From assembly GCF_023073335.1 (NCBI RefSeq), contig NZ_JADPJG010000032.1, positions 496,001-560,000 on the forward strand: DNA of 64,000 bases, written 5' to 3'. Below the pieces are notes generated by a model that was given only the letters and a program-made list of their open reading frames with translations, had not been told where the DNA came from and did not search any database. The first letter of the stretch is position 1. Every line of letters begins with the position of its first letter. The translations under genes were made by a program, and so were the position numbers. This document shows positions 22,173 through 33,039 of the stretch, one piece after another. This DNA is from Bradyrhizobium sp. 21. GTDB lineage: Bacteria > Pseudomonadota > Alphaproteobacteria > Rhizobiales > Xanthobacteraceae.

Positions 22173-23057
22173 ATGGCCCCGCGCGCCTATTGGAAGGGAA
22201 CGTTGAAGCTCTCGCTGGTCAGTTGCCCGGTCGTGCTTTATCCGGCGACCACCGCGGCCGAGAAGACGCGGTTTCACATGATCAACCGCGAGACTGGCAA
22301 CCGGTTGAAGCAGCAGATGATCGACGCTGAGACCGGCGACGTCGTCGAGAGCGACCAGAAGGGACGCGGCTACGAGCTGCGCAAGGGCAAATATGTCGAG
22401 ATCGAGCCGGAGGAGCTCGAAGCCGTCCAGATCGAGAGCAACCACACCATCGACATCGAGAGCTTCGTTCCGAGCGACGAGATCGACCAGCGCTATCTCA
22501 ACCATCCCTATTACGTCGCGCCCGACGGAAAGGCCGCGATCGACGCCTTTGCCGTGATCCGCGATGCCATGAAAGACCAGGATCGCGTGGCGCTGGCCAA
22601 AATCGTGCTCACCAATCGCGAGCATATCATCGCGATCGAGCCACTCGGCAAGGGCCTGCTCGGCACCACGCTGCGCTTCCCCTACGAGCTGCGCGACGAG
22701 GACCAGTTCTTCGACGACATCAAGAGCCCGAAGATCACCAAGGACATGGTTGAGCTCGCCGGCCATATCCTCCAGACCAAGGCCTCCCATTTCGATCCCA
22801 GCAAGTTCAAGGACGAATACGAGACCGCGCTGAAGGCGCTGGTGAAGCGCAAGGCCAGCGGCAAGACAATCGAGTTGCCGGAGCCCGAGGAGCGGCCGAG
22901 CAACGTCGTCAGCCTGATGGATGCGTTGAAGCAGAGCTTGAAGGGACGCGGCGGGAAGAAGACGGCGGCGAAGTCGCATGCGCGTCGGGCGAGCGGCGGG
23001 CGGCGAGCTGCGAAGAAGACGCCCCGGTCAACGGCGCGGCAGAGGAAGGCGGGGTAA
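22173..23057 (+). CDS. ku: Ku protein (NHEJ end-binding)
   Basis: A 294-aa bacterial Ku homodimer subunit that binds DNA ends and recruits LigD. It starts MAPRAYWKGTLKLSLVSCPV, the conserved first strand; the ATG at 22173 has GGAGAATGG just upstream, and the longer upstream frame lacks homology. The core beta-barrel covers about 1-255 (FHMINRETGNRLKQQM, GYELRKGKYVEIEPEEL, IVLTNREHIIAIEP). The C-terminal 40 residues are a Lys/Arg/Ala-rich tail that in other bacteria helps DNA threading. Divergent from ligD. Confidence 0.95.
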   Translation: MAPRAYWKGTLKLSLVSCPVVLYPATTAAEKTRFHMINRETGNRLKQQMIDAETGDVVESDQKGRGYELRKGKYVEIEPEELEAVQIESNHTIDIESFVPSDEIDQRYLNHPYYVAPDGKAAIDAFAVIRDAMKDQDRVALAKIVLTNREHIIAIEPLGKGLLGTTLRFPYELRDEDQFFDDIKSPKITKDMVELAGHILQTKASHFDPSKFKDEYETALKALVKRKASGKTIELPEPEERPSNVVSLMDALKQSLKGRGGKKTAAKSHARRASGGRRAAKKTPRSTARQRKAG

Positions 23058-23084
23058 CGCTTCTCGGCGCGCCTCACTCTCTCC

Positions 23085-23191
23085 CCTCATGGTGAGGAGG
23101 CGCGAAGCGCCGTCTCGAACCATGCAGGCCTCGCTGCTGCAGCCGGGCCTTCATCCTTCGAGACGCGCGTTCCGCGCTCCTCAGGATGAGG
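23085..23191. repeat. intergenic inverted repeat between ku and kdpE
   Basis: CCTCATGGTGAGGAGGCGCG with GAAGCGCCGTCTCGAACCATG pairs imperfectly with the segment CATCCTTCGAGACGCGCG ... GCTCCTCAGGATGAGG at 23151-23191. This is a well-known Bradyrhizobium intergenic repeat type. It occupies nearly all of the gap between two converging genes and is a plausible two-way terminator. Confidence 0.75.
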
Positions 23192-23200
23192 ATCGAGGTC

Positions 23201-23890
23201 CTAATCCCCCGCCCTTAGCCGATACCCGATCCCCGTTTCCGTCAGTACATATTGCGGTCGCTCTGGATCGGCCTCGATCTTCTGGCGAAGCTGGCGGACA
23301 TAGACGCGCAGATATTGGGCGTCGGTCAGCTCGTCCCAGAGCTCCCTAAGCAGGAAGCGGTGGGTAAGCACCTTGCCGGCGTGCTGCACCAGCACGCGCA
23401 AGAGGTCGTATTCCTTCGGCGACAGTTTGACGTCGCGCTCGCCGACCTTGACGATGCGGCGCACCAGATCGACGGAGAGGTCGCCGGTGCGGAACACCGG
23501 GCGCTCGCCCTGGACCTGGAGCTGGTGCCGCAGTGCGGCGCGCAGGCGCGCCAGCAGTTCGTCCATGCCGAACGGCTTTGTGAGGTAATCATCGGCGCCG
23601 AGATCGAGCGCCTGCACCTTGCCGGCCTCGTCGCCGCGGCTCGACAGCACCACGATCGGCACGGCTTTGTTGCGGGCGCGGATGGTGCGCAGCAGCTCGT
23701 GGCCCTGGATGTCGGGCAGGCCGAGATCGAGGATGATCAGCGCGGGGTCTTCGGCGAGCTTCTCCAGCGCGGTCTTGCCGTTCGGCGCCTCCAGAATCTC
23801 GTAACCTTGCGTCGTCAGCCCCATCCGCAGCAGCTTGCGGATCGGCGGCTCGTCGTCGATGACCAGCACCTTGATCGGGGCAGCGCTCAT
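23201..23890 (-). CDS. kdpE: response regulator KdpE
   Basis: A 229-aa OmpR-family regulator of the kdp operon. Receiver domain: acidic pair D12-D13, phospho-acceptor D55 in LIILDLGLPD, signalling residues in VVLSSRG, and K in DYLTKPFG. A winged-helix domain follows from about residue 130 (LSPKEYDLLRVLVQHAGKVLTHRFLL, YVRQLRQKIE). The start overlaps the kdpD stop by 4 bases, so it is the last gene of the kdp transcript. Confidence 0.96.
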   Translation of the reverse strand: MSAAPIKVLVIDDEPPIRKLLRMGLTTQGYEILEAPNGKTALEKLAEDPALIILDLGLPDIQGHELLRTIRARNKAVPIVVLSSRGDEAGKVQALDLGADDYLTKPFGMDELLARLRAALRHQLQVQGERPVFRTGDLSVDLVRRIVKVGERDVKLSPKEYDLLRVLVQHAGKVLTHRFLLRELWDELTDAQYLRVYVRQLRQKIEADPERPQYVLTETGIGYRLRAGD

Positions 23891-26610
23891 GCGGCGGTGT
23901 CCAATGCCTGGGTCTGCGCCGGAATGGGCAGACGGATGGTCAGAACCGCGCCGTTCCGGTCGTTGCGATTCCCGGCCGAGATGGTGCCGCCCATCGCCTC
24001 GACGAAACCGCGGGAGATGGCGAGCCCCAGCCCGGTGCCGGGACGGACGTGGTCCCCCTTCTGCGCGCGATAGAACTTGTCGAACACGCTCTCGAGCTCG
24101 TCGGGCGGAATGCCGCCGCCCTCGTCGACGATCTGAAGCACCACCTGGTTCCGTTCGCGCTGGCTGCGAATTGCGATCGTTGTCTGCGACGGCGAATATT
24201 TGGCGGCGTTGTCGAGCAGGTTGAACAGAACCTGCTCGAACAGCACCGCATCGAGCTGGAGCATCGGAAGGTCTGCGGCCAACACCAGCTCGACCGTGTG
24301 CGCGGCCAGGATCTTGCCTGCACGCCTCAGCGCGCTGCCGACGATCTCTCCGAGATCATGCAACGCGGTGTTGGGCACGATGGCGCCGGATTCGAGCTTG
24401 GTCATGTCGAGCAGATTGGCGATGAAGCGATTGAGCCGTTCCGATTCGTCGATCACGGTGGCGAGCAGGTCGCGCTTCTCGGTGTCGGAGAGCGCGCTGG
24501 CGAAATCGCGCATGGTCGAGGCCGCACCTAACACGGATGCGAGCGGCGTCTTCAAGTCATGCGAGATCGAGGTCAACAATGCGGAACGCAACCGCTCGGA
24601 TTCGACGGTGCGCTTGACGCGATCGACGTCCTCGACCAGCAAGACGCGCTCGATCGCCAACGCGCCCTGGTCGACCAGCGCATCGAGCAGCCGGCGCTGG
24701 TCCGGCGTCAGCAACGGGCCGGTGCGGTCATTGTCGATGCCGATGACGCCAATCGGGCCACGCCCGGTGCGCATGGGCAGGAACAGCCGTTTTGCGCCCG
24801 GCAACGTGTCCGAGCCGCGCCCTGCGGGGCGGTCGTTGCTCCAGGCCCAATTGGCGGCGGCAAGATCAGCCTGATCGAGATCATCTTCGGGCGGATAGCC
24901 CGACTTCACCGTCAGAAGCCCCTCCTCCGGCAGCAACAGCACCACGCGGACCTTCAGCATCAGCGCGGTCTGATAGGCGGCCGCCCAGAGGACGTCGTCG
25001 AGCGTACCGGTGCCGGCGAGCTTGCGGCTGAAGGCGTAGAGCTGCTCGGTCATCCTGATCCGGCCGATCGCGCTATCTGCCTGGGTGCGGACGCGGGCTG
25101 CGACATTGGAGACGATCATCGCCACCACCATGAACAGGACGAAGGCGGCCACATTGGTCGGATCGGTGATCGTGAAGGTATAGATCGGTGGCAGGAAGAA
25201 GAAATTGTACGACAGCGAGGCCGCGACGGTGGCGAGCAGCGACGGCCACAGCCCATAGCGGACCGCAACCGCCACCACGGCCGTGAGCAGCACGAGGTCG
25301 ACGTTCTCGATGCCGAACCTCGGCTGAAGCAGTTCGGCAGCCCCGAGACCGACCAGCACGATGCCGAGCGCCTTCAGGTAAGGCAGCGGATCGAATGGCT
25401 CCAACCGCGCGGCCGTCTGCACCGCGGTTTTCGGCGCCGCCTCATCGGCCAGCTCGTCACCGGGAATGACGTGAACGCTGATATTGCCGGACCGGCGCAC
25501 GAGATCATGCACCACGGAGCCGCGGGTCATCTCGAACCAGCGCGAGCGCGTCGACTTGCCGATCACGATCTGGGTGACGTTGTTGCCTTGCGCGAAATTG
25601 ACGACGTCGTCGGCGATGCGGCGGCCGACGGCGGGAATGGTCAGCGCCTCGCCGCCGAGCGCCTCCGCGAGCCGGAGCGTATCGGCCAGCCGGTCGCGCT
25701 CCTCGTCCGAAAGCTGAAGCGAACGCCGCGTCTCGATGGAGATCGCCGTGAATGGCGCATGCAGCCGGTCGGCCAGCCTCTTGGTATAGCGCACGAGTCC
25801 GGCCGCCCGCGGATCCTCGCTGACGCAAACGAGGATGCGCTCGCCCGCAGCCCAGGGCCCGGCGATGGCGTTCGCCTGCATGTGGGTCAGAAGCTGCTCG
25901 TCGACCCGCTCGGCGGTGCGCCGCAAAGCGAGCTCACGCAGCGCAGTGAGATTGCCCGGCGAGAAATAGTGGTCCAGGGCCCGCTCGGCCTGCCTGGGCA
26001 CGTAGACCTTGCCCTCCTTCAGCCGCTGGATCAAATCATCGGGCGTGAGGTCGATCAGCTCGATCGCGTCGGCTCGGTCGAATATGGAATCCGGCACGGT
26101 CTCGCGCACCCGCACATGGGTGATCTGGGCGACGACGTCGTTCAGGCTCTCGATGTGCTGGATGTTGACGGCGGTGTAGACGTCGATGCCGTGGGAGAGC
26201 AGCTCCTCGACGTCGAGATAACGTTTGGGATGGCGGCTCCCGGCCGCGTTGGTGTGGGCGAGCTCGTCAACCAGCGCGATTTTCGGACGCCGCGCGATCA
26301 CCGCGTCGAGGTCCAGCTCCTCGATCACCTGGCCGCGGTAGTCCAGCTTCTTGCGCGGGACCATTTCGAGCCCCTGCACCAGCGCCTCGGTCTCGGCGCG
26401 GCCATGGGTTTCGACGAAGCCGACCACGACGTCGATGCCGGCCTTGCGCTTGGCATGGGCGCTTTGCAGCATCTCGTAGGTCTTGCCGACGCCGGGGGCG
26501 GCGCCGACGAAGATCTTGAGCTTGCCACTCGCGCTCCCCTCCCGGCGCGCGGCTTCCAGCAGCGCCTCGGGCGACGGACGTTGTTCGGAATCGCGGCGCT
26601 CTCGGACCAT
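23887..26610 (-). CDS. kdpD: sensor histidine kinase KdpD
   Basis: A 907-aa membrane sensor kinase for K+ limitation. Order: KdpD N-terminal domain with Walker A GAAPGVGKTYE (about 36-46), Usp-like domain (about 250-370), DUF4118 segment with four transmembrane helices (about 400-500), GAF-like region, HisKA with H684 in SISHDLKTPL, and HATPase_c (NLLDNAAKYS, DEGGGIPP, GTGLGLAI). Length and order are those of full-size proteobacterial KdpD. It lies between kdpC (40-base gap) and kdpE (4-base overlap). Confidence 0.96.
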   Translation of the reverse strand: MVRERRDSEQRPSPEALLEAARREGSASGKLKIFVGAAPGVGKTYEMLQSAHAKRKAGIDVVVGFVETHGRAETEALVQGLEMVPRKKLDYRGQVIEELDLDAVIARRPKIALVDELAHTNAAGSRHPKRYLDVEELLSHGIDVYTAVNIQHIESLNDVVAQITHVRVRETVPDSIFDRADAIELIDLTPDDLIQRLKEGKVYVPRQAERALDHYFSPGNLTALRELALRRTAERVDEQLLTHMQANAIAGPWAAGERILVCVSEDPRAAGLVRYTKRLADRLHAPFTAISIETRRSLQLSDEERDRLADTLRLAEALGGEALTIPAVGRRIADDVVNFAQGNNVTQIVIGKSTRSRWFEMTRGSVVHDLVRRSGNISVHVIPGDELADEAAPKTAVQTAARLEPFDPLPYLKALGIVLVGLGAAELLQPRFGIENVDLVLLTAVVAVAVRYGLWPSLLATVAASLSYNFFFLPPIYTFTITDPTNVAAFVLFMVVAMIVSNVAARVRTQADSAIGRIRMTEQLYAFSRKLAGTGTLDDVLWAAAYQTALMLKVRVVLLLPEEGLLTVKSGYPPEDDLDQADLAAANWAWSNDRPAGRGSDTLPGAKRLFLPMRTGRGPIGVIGIDNDRTGPLLTPDQRRLLDALVDQGALAIERVLLVEDVDRVKRTVESERLRSALLTSISHDLKTPLASVLGAASTMRDFASALSDTEKRDLLATVIDESERLNRFIANLLDMTKLESGAIVPNTALHDLGEIVGSALRRAGKILAAHTVELVLAADLPMLQLDAVLFEQVLFNLLDNAAKYSPSQTTIAIRSQRERNQVVLQIVDEGGGIPPDELESVFDKFYRAQKGDHVRPGTGLGLAISRGFVEAMGGTISAGNRNDRNGAVLTIRLPIPAQTQALDTAA

Positions 26611-26650
26611 TTTGCCAATATAATCGTCGGCGCGTCGCGAGCCTAGACCG

Positions 26651-27256
26651 CTACTTGGCGGCAGCCCGATCCAGCGCGAGGTTCAGCGCCAATACGTTAA
26701 CGCGGGGTTCGCCGAGCAGGCCGAGCAGACGGCCTTGCGTCGCTGAGACCACGAGCTGCTTCAACGTGTCCTCCGGCATATTCCGGGCCTTGGCGACCCG
26801 CGGCACCTGGAATTGCGCGGCTTCCGGCGAGATGTCCGGGTCAAGGCCGCTGGCCGAGGTGGTCACCAGGTCCACCGGCACGGCGGCGTTCGGATTCTCG
26901 GCTTTCAGCTTGTCCACGTCTTCCTTCAGCCGGTCGGCCAGCGCCTTGCTGGTCGGGCCGAGGTTGGAGCCGCCCGAATTGGCGGCGTTGTAGGGCGCGG
27001 ACACCGTCTTGGTCGAATCATTGGGATCCGGCGCTGATGTCGCCGAGGGGCGGCCGTGGAAATATTTGTCGTCCTTGAACTCCTGTCCGATCAGGGCGGA
27101 GCCGACCACCTTGCCGTCCTTCTCGATCAGGCTGCCTTGCGCTTTTGCGGGAAAGATCGCGCCGGCAATGCCGGTCATTGCGAGCGGATAGGCCAGGCCC
27201 GTGACGGCGGTGAGCACCAGCAAGAGGACGATGGCGGGGCGGATTTCTCTGAGCAC
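26651..27256 (-). CDS. kdpC: K+-transporting ATPase subunit KdpC
   Basis: A 201-aa single-span subunit that stabilises nucleotide binding by KdpB. An N-terminal membrane helix ([21 protein letters not shown]) is followed by a periplasmic domain with [23 protein letters not shown] and a C-terminal [16 protein letters not shown]. Start is GTG at 27256 with AGGAGA upstream. It follows kdpB with a 57-base gap. Confidence 0.95.
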   Translation of the reverse strand: MLREIRPAIVLLLVLTAVTGLAYPLAMTGIAGAIFPAKAQGSLIEKDGKVVGSALIGQEFKDDKYFHGRPSATSAPDPNDSTKTVSAPYNAANSGGSNLGPTSKALADRLKEDVDKLKAENPNAAVPVDLVTTSASGLDPDISPEAAQFQVPRVAKARNMPEDTLKQLVVSATQGRLLGLLGEPRVNVLALNLALDRAAAK

Positions 27257-27313
27257 GTGAGGTCTCCTATGTCTTCGTCATGGCCGGCGGCGGCTTGCGC
27301 CGCGCCGCGACGG

Positions 27314-29428
<2,115 letters not shown>

Positions 29429-29460
29429 GGAGGTCACTCCAACAATCAAAAGGCTGTCGA

Positions 29461-31164
29461 TCAGAACATTTGGCCGGCGTTCATCGCGAGATGCTCGACG
29501 ATCGGGCCGAGCGCGAGTGCCGGAAAGTAGGTCAGGCCGCCGATGATCAGGATCACGCCGACGACAAGGCCGACGAACAGGCCGCCCGTGGTCGGGAGGG
29601 TGCCCGCCGACGGCGGGATGGATTTCTTGGCCGCCAGCGAACCCGCGATCGCCATCGCCGGAATGATCATGAAGAAGCGGCCCACGAACATCGCGCTTGC
29701 GAGCGTGAGGTTGTAGAAGAACGTGTTGCCGGTGAGGCCCGCGAAGGCCGAGCCGTTGTTGCCGGTCGCCGACGTGAAGGCGTAGAGCACCTCGGTGAAG
29801 CCGTGCGGCCCGGCATTCGTCATCGAGGCGACGGCAGGCGGATAGACCACGCCGACCGCGGTCCAGCCGAGATACATCAGCGGCAGCACCAGGATCGCGA
29901 GCATGGCCATCTTGACCTCGCGCGCCTCGATCTTCTTGCCGACATATTCCGGCGTTCGGCCGACCATCAGGCCCGCGACGAAGATCGCGAGCACGACGAA
30001 CAGCAGCATGCCGTAGAGGCCGGCGCCGACGCCGCCGACGATGATCTCGCCGAGCTGCATGTTGATCAGCGGGATCATGCCGCCGAGCGCGGTAAAACTG
30101 TCATGCATGGCGTTGACCGCGCCGCAGGAGGCGGCCGTCGTGATCACGGCGAACAGCGAGGATGCGACGATGCCGAAGCGGACCTCCTTGCCCTCCATGT
30201 TGCCGCCGGTCAGGCCGAGCGCATGGAGCGTCGAGGTGCCGCTGGCTTCCGCCCAGTAGGTGACGGCGACGCCTGCGACGAACAGCACACCCATGACGGC
30301 CAGAATCGCCCAGCCCTGGCGCTGGTTGCCGACCATGCGGCCGAACACGTTGGTCAGCGCGGCGCCGAGTGCGAAGATCGAGAGCATCTGCACGAAGTTG
30401 GACAGCGCGGTCGGATTCTCGAAGGGATGCGCGGCGTTGGCGTTGAAGAAGCCGCCGCCATTGGTGCCCAGCATCTTGATCGCGACCTGCGAGGCGACCG
30501 GGCCGACCGCGATGGTCTGCTTGGCGCCTTCGAGCGTGGTCGCCTCGACATAATCGCCGAGCGTCTGCGGCATGCCCTGCGAAACGAGGAACAGCGTGTA
30601 GACGACGGAGATCGGCAGCAGCACATAAAGCGTCGTGCGAGTGACGTCGACCCAGAAATTGCCGACCGTGCGCATCGAGGCGCGCGAGAAGCCGCGGATC
30701 AGGGCCACTGCGAGCGCGATGCCGGTCGCCGCCGAGAGGAAATTCTGGTGCGTTAGACCCACCATCTGAACCAGATATGAGATCGTGCTCTCGCCGCCGT
30801 AGTTCTGCCAGTTGGTGTTGGTGATGAAGGAGATCGCGGTGTTGAAGGAGAGATCCTCAGCGACCGCCCCCTGTCCTGCCGGGTTGAAGGGCAGTATCGC
30901 CTGAAGCCGCATCACACCGTAGATGATGAGGAAGCCGCCGACATGGAACAGCAGCATGGAGACGGTATAGGTCAGCCAATGCTGCTCGCGCCTCTCGTCG
31001 ACGCCTGAGAACCAGTAGATGCCAGCCTCGATCGGGCGCAGCACCGGCGACAGGAACGTGCGCTCGCCGTTGAACACGCGCGTCATGTACCAGCCGAGCG
31101 GTTTTGTGAGCGCGACAATGATGACGCAATAGAGAATGATCTGGAGCCAACCGATCGCAGTCAT
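29461..31164 (-). CDS. kdpA: K+-transporting ATPase subunit KdpA
   Basis: A 567-aa ion-selecting subunit with about ten transmembrane helices. The selectivity-filter loops are visible as [32 protein letters not shown], and [13 protein letters not shown]. The ribosome binding site (AAGGG) lies in the last codons of an upstream 34-aa ORF, whose stop is 4 bases before this ATG. It mediates high-affinity K+ uptake with KdpB, KdpC and KdpF. Confidence 0.96.
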   Translation of the reverse strand: MTAIGWLQIILYCVIIVALTKPLGWYMTRVFNGERTFLSPVLRPIEAGIYWFSGVDERREQHWLTYTVSMLLFHVGGFLIIYGVMRLQAILPFNPAGQGAVAEDLSFNTAISFITNTNWQNYGGESTISYLVQMVGLTHQNFLSAATGIALAVALIRGFSRASMRTVGNFWVDVTRTTLYVLLPISVVYTLFLVSQGMPQTLGDYVEATTLEGAKQTIAVGPVASQVAIKMLGTNGGGFFNANAAHPFENPTALSNFVQMLSIFALGAALTNVFGRMVGNQRQGWAILAVMGVLFVAGVAVTYWAEASGTSTLHALGLTGGNMEGKEVRFGIVASSLFAVITTAASCGAVNAMHDSFTALGGMIPLINMQLGEIIVGGVGAGLYGMLLFVVLAIFVAGLMVGRTPEYVGKKIEAREVKMAMLAILVLPLMYLGWTAVGVVYPPAVASMTNAGPHGFTEVLYAFTSATGNNGSAFAGLTGNTFFYNLTLASAMFVGRFFMIIPAMAIAGSLAAKKSIPPSAGTLPTTGGLFVGLVVGVILIIGGLTYFPALALGPIVEHLAMNAGQMF

Positions 31165-31168
31165 GGCA

Positions 31169-31273
31169 TTAACCCTTCAGGCTTTGTGTCCGGCGCAGAA
31201 GCGGCAGGAGCACCGTCAGCAGACCCGCGACGAGCGCGGCATCCGCCAGCAGCAATTCGAGAAGCAGCAGCAC
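31169..31273 (-). CDS. putative 34-aa single-span membrane peptide between kdpF and kdpA
   Basis: A GTG-initiated ORF of 34 codons lying in the same reading frame as kdpF, beginning two codons after its TGA stop. The peptide is one strongly hydrophobic helix ([20 protein letters not shown], then LLPLL) ending in a basic tail (RRTQSLKG). Its stop is 4 bases before the kdpA ATG, and the kdpA ribosome binding site lies in its final codons, suggesting translational coupling. I do not recognise it as an annotated Kdp subunit. It could be an extra small subunit, a leader, or the product of read-through from kdpF; translation is not proven. Confidence 0.45.
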   Translation of the reverse strand: MLLLLELLLADAALVAGLLTVLLPLLRRTQSLKG

Positions 31274-31276
31274 GGG

Positions 31277-31366
31277 TCAGAACCGCTCGGGCCGCAGCAG
31301 CGCATAGGTGAGGTAGGTCAGAAGGCCGAACGAGACGACGCCGGCGAGCGCATAATCGAAGATCAT
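31277..31366 (-). CDS. kdpF: K+-transporting ATPase subunit KdpF
   Basis: A 29-aa peptide starting MIFDYALAGVVSFGLLTYL and ending LLRPERF. This is the canonical KdpF length and pattern: one membrane helix and a C-terminal L-x-x-PE-(K/R)-F. It stabilises the KdpABC complex. The start is preceded by GGGAGCG. It follows the 27-aa leader ORF by 11 bases. Confidence 0.92.
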   Translation of the reverse strand: MIFDYALAGVVSFGLLTYLTYALLRPERF

Positions 31367-31377
31367 GGTCCGCTCCC

Positions 31378-31461
31378 TCACAGCCGTTCGCAGGCGTAGC
31401 TGTAGCCTATCGCGAGCGCAAAGAAGCCGAAGCCCAGCGCCAGCATCAGAATGTCCATCAT
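31378..31461 (-). CDS. 27-aa membrane peptide preceding kdpF
   Basis: ORF of 27 codons (MMDILMLALGFGFFALAIGY, then SYACERL) with GAGGAG 7-12 bases upstream. It has one hydrophobic helix with a C-terminal Cys-(E/D)-R-L. From memory, short peptides with this plan ending in C-(D/E)-R-L precede kdpF in many bacteria, usually left unannotated or called hypothetical. It would be the first gene of the kdp transcript. Function unknown. Confidence 0.6.
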   Translation of the reverse strand: MMDILMLALGFGFFALAIGYSYACERL

Positions 31462-31792
31462 GGGATTTCTCCTCGCCGCGTCCTCATGCCCGGCGCAGCC
31501 TCTTCTCGGGGACCCGGCGAAGCTCGAAGGAAACGCATGCGCATTTCCAGAGGCGACAGCCGGGACTTTTGACCGTGCTGAAGTGCCACCACAAGCATAG
31601 GTTTTCGAGATGACCGCAAAGGCGAAGTTATAGGAATCTCATAAAGGCCAGGGGTTGGCGCCGAACTGCAAAGGCCCCGCACTTATGAAACCTCTATATC
31701 TCTCGTTCTTTCCTCATCTCGTTTTCAAATGCCGTTTTGGCCATCATGGAGCGGCCGGCCGACTGACCAACGCCAATTCCAGGAGGCCTGAC
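31462..31792. promoter_or_regulatory. divergent kdp / hypothetical-protein promoter region
   Basis: A 331-base gap between two divergent genes, without a convincing ORF. It should carry the kdp promoter and KdpE site. Two related 16-base segments in opposite orientation are visible: TTATGAAACCTCTATA on the plus strand at 31683-31698 and TTATGAGATTCCTATA on the minus strand at 31644-31629 (12 of 16 identical). Confidence 0.5.
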
Positions 31793-32311
31793 ATGACCGC
31801 CGCACTTGGACGCCACGCCCCATCCTCGTTCAGTGAACGCCTGCGCAACGCGCATGCGATGACACGGCCGTTGATGCTCGACATCATCGAAAACGCCTGC
31901 CGGCGCTTCCCCTCGCTCGGCCAAAGCGAACGCACCACCCGCGTCATGCGCCTGATCGACGTCGAGGCCTGGGCCGATGCGGCACTGGCGCTGATGGAGC
32001 TCGAGCTGCCGATGTGGCAGGTCCGCCGCATCGCCTATGACGAGGGCGAGTGGCATTGCGCGCTCTCGCGCGAGCGCGAGCTGCCGGACTGGCTGGATGC
32101 CGCGGTCGAGGCGCACCACGCCGACCTCGCGCTCGCTCTGCTGTTGGCCTTCATTGAAGTCCAGGCCCTGGCCGCGGACGTGTCACGGCCGACCGTTGCT
32201 TCGATTCGGCCTGTGCATGATCCGCTTTACGAGCCGCTCGCCCTGCGACAATTTCGGCTAGGCACAGGATTAATACCGTGTCGCAAGCTCCGGACATGCC
32301 GCGCGCGCTGA
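31793..32311 (+). CDS. hypothetical protein, divergent from kdp
   Basis: A 172-aa soluble protein I do not recognise. The ATG at 31793 has a perfect AGGAGG ribosome binding site 7 bases upstream, so the longer upstream frame is rejected. Predicted mostly helical, acidic and Trp-containing: LMLDIIENACRRFPSL, VEAWADAALALMELELPMW, then a segment reading RIAYDEGEWHCALSRERELP and a long helix (LDAAVEAHHADLALALLLAFIEVQAL). The last 25 residues are rich in Arg and less regular. The position back to back with kdp and a shared candidate operator suggest co-regulation with K+ status, which is inference. Confidence 0.7.
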   Translation: MTAALGRHAPSSFSERLRNAHAMTRPLMLDIIENACRRFPSLGQSERTTRVMRLIDVEAWADAALALMELELPMWQVRRIAYDEGEWHCALSRERELPDWLDAAVEAHHADLALALLLAFIEVQALAADVSRPTVASIRPVHDPLYEPLALRQFRLGTGLIPCRKLRTCRAR

Positions 32312-32372
32312 TCTGGGCGGCATCCTGACGCTGGTGATCACGCTTCTGGCGCGTGGGCTCGGCGTATAACCC

Positions 32373-32954
32373 TCACCTCGCCGCCTCCGCCTCGATCAGC
32401 CGCGCCAATTCTGCCGCCGTGACCTCGATCGACCGACCGCTGCGCTCGACGCGGGCCTGGATCAGCGCGCCCTGAAGCGCCGACGTGCAGAGCACGGCAA
32501 GCGCTTCCGCGCGAGATCTAACGAAGCCGTCCGCGAGAAGCTTGTCGCGCAGGATGGACAATCGCGCCGCATAAGCCTTGCGGCCGGCATCGGACACGGC
32601 ACGCTCGCGCGGCGCGAGTTCGAGCAGCACGGTCGTGATCGGGCAGCCATTGCGAAAGCCGGAGCCCTGCATCCAGCCCGCCAGCAATCTCGCGTGCGCC
32701 CGCAAGAGGTCGCCGGTCGAGCCGCACTCTTCCGCGAGCTTGGCGACCGTCGCCGCGACGCGACGGCCCGCCTCCTCCACCGCCGCCACCGCGATCGAGG
32801 ATTTTCCGTCCGGAAAGTAGTGGTAGAGCGAGCCCTTCGGCGCACCGCTGACATCGACGATGTCGTTCAGTCCGGTCCGGGCAAAGCCCTGGCGGCGGAA
32901 CAGAGTCACCGCCGCATTGATGATGGGCTGGCGGTGTTTTGGCACGGCCGGCAT
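32373..32954 (-). CDS. TetR/AcrR family transcriptional regulator
   Basis: A 193-aa repressor. The N-terminal helix-turn-helix spans about 8-55 (FRRQGFARTGLNDIVDVSGAP, KGSLYHYFPDGK), and the C-terminal part resembles the LmrA/YxaF ligand domain (LLAGWMQGSGFRNGCPI, with the conserved Cys-Pro). It is divergent from a crotonase gene with 85 bases between, and a GGTCTA half-site in TTGATTGGTCTAC (about 32980-32993) is a candidate for its operator. Likely controls itself and the crotonase gene; the effector is unknown. Confidence 0.88.
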   Translation of the reverse strand: MPAVPKHRQPIINAAVTLFRRQGFARTGLNDIVDVSGAPKGSLYHYFPDGKSSIAVAAVEEAGRRVAATVAKLAEECGSTGDLLRAHARLLAGWMQGSGFRNGCPITTVLLELAPRERAVSDAGRKAYAARLSILRDKLLADGFVRSRAEALAVLCTSALQGALIQARVERSGRSIEVTAAELARLIEAEAAR

Positions 32955-33039
32955 GGCGCGCTCCTCCGATCGGAAATTATATTGATTGGTCTACATCAGC
33001 CTCCGACAGTCAAGGTCTGACAACGACCGGGAGAGGCAG

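Noticed and set aside
24559-26646. Plus-strand ORF of about 695 codons opposite kdpD
   Set aside because: Mirror frame; kdpD on the minus strand has all expected motifs in order.
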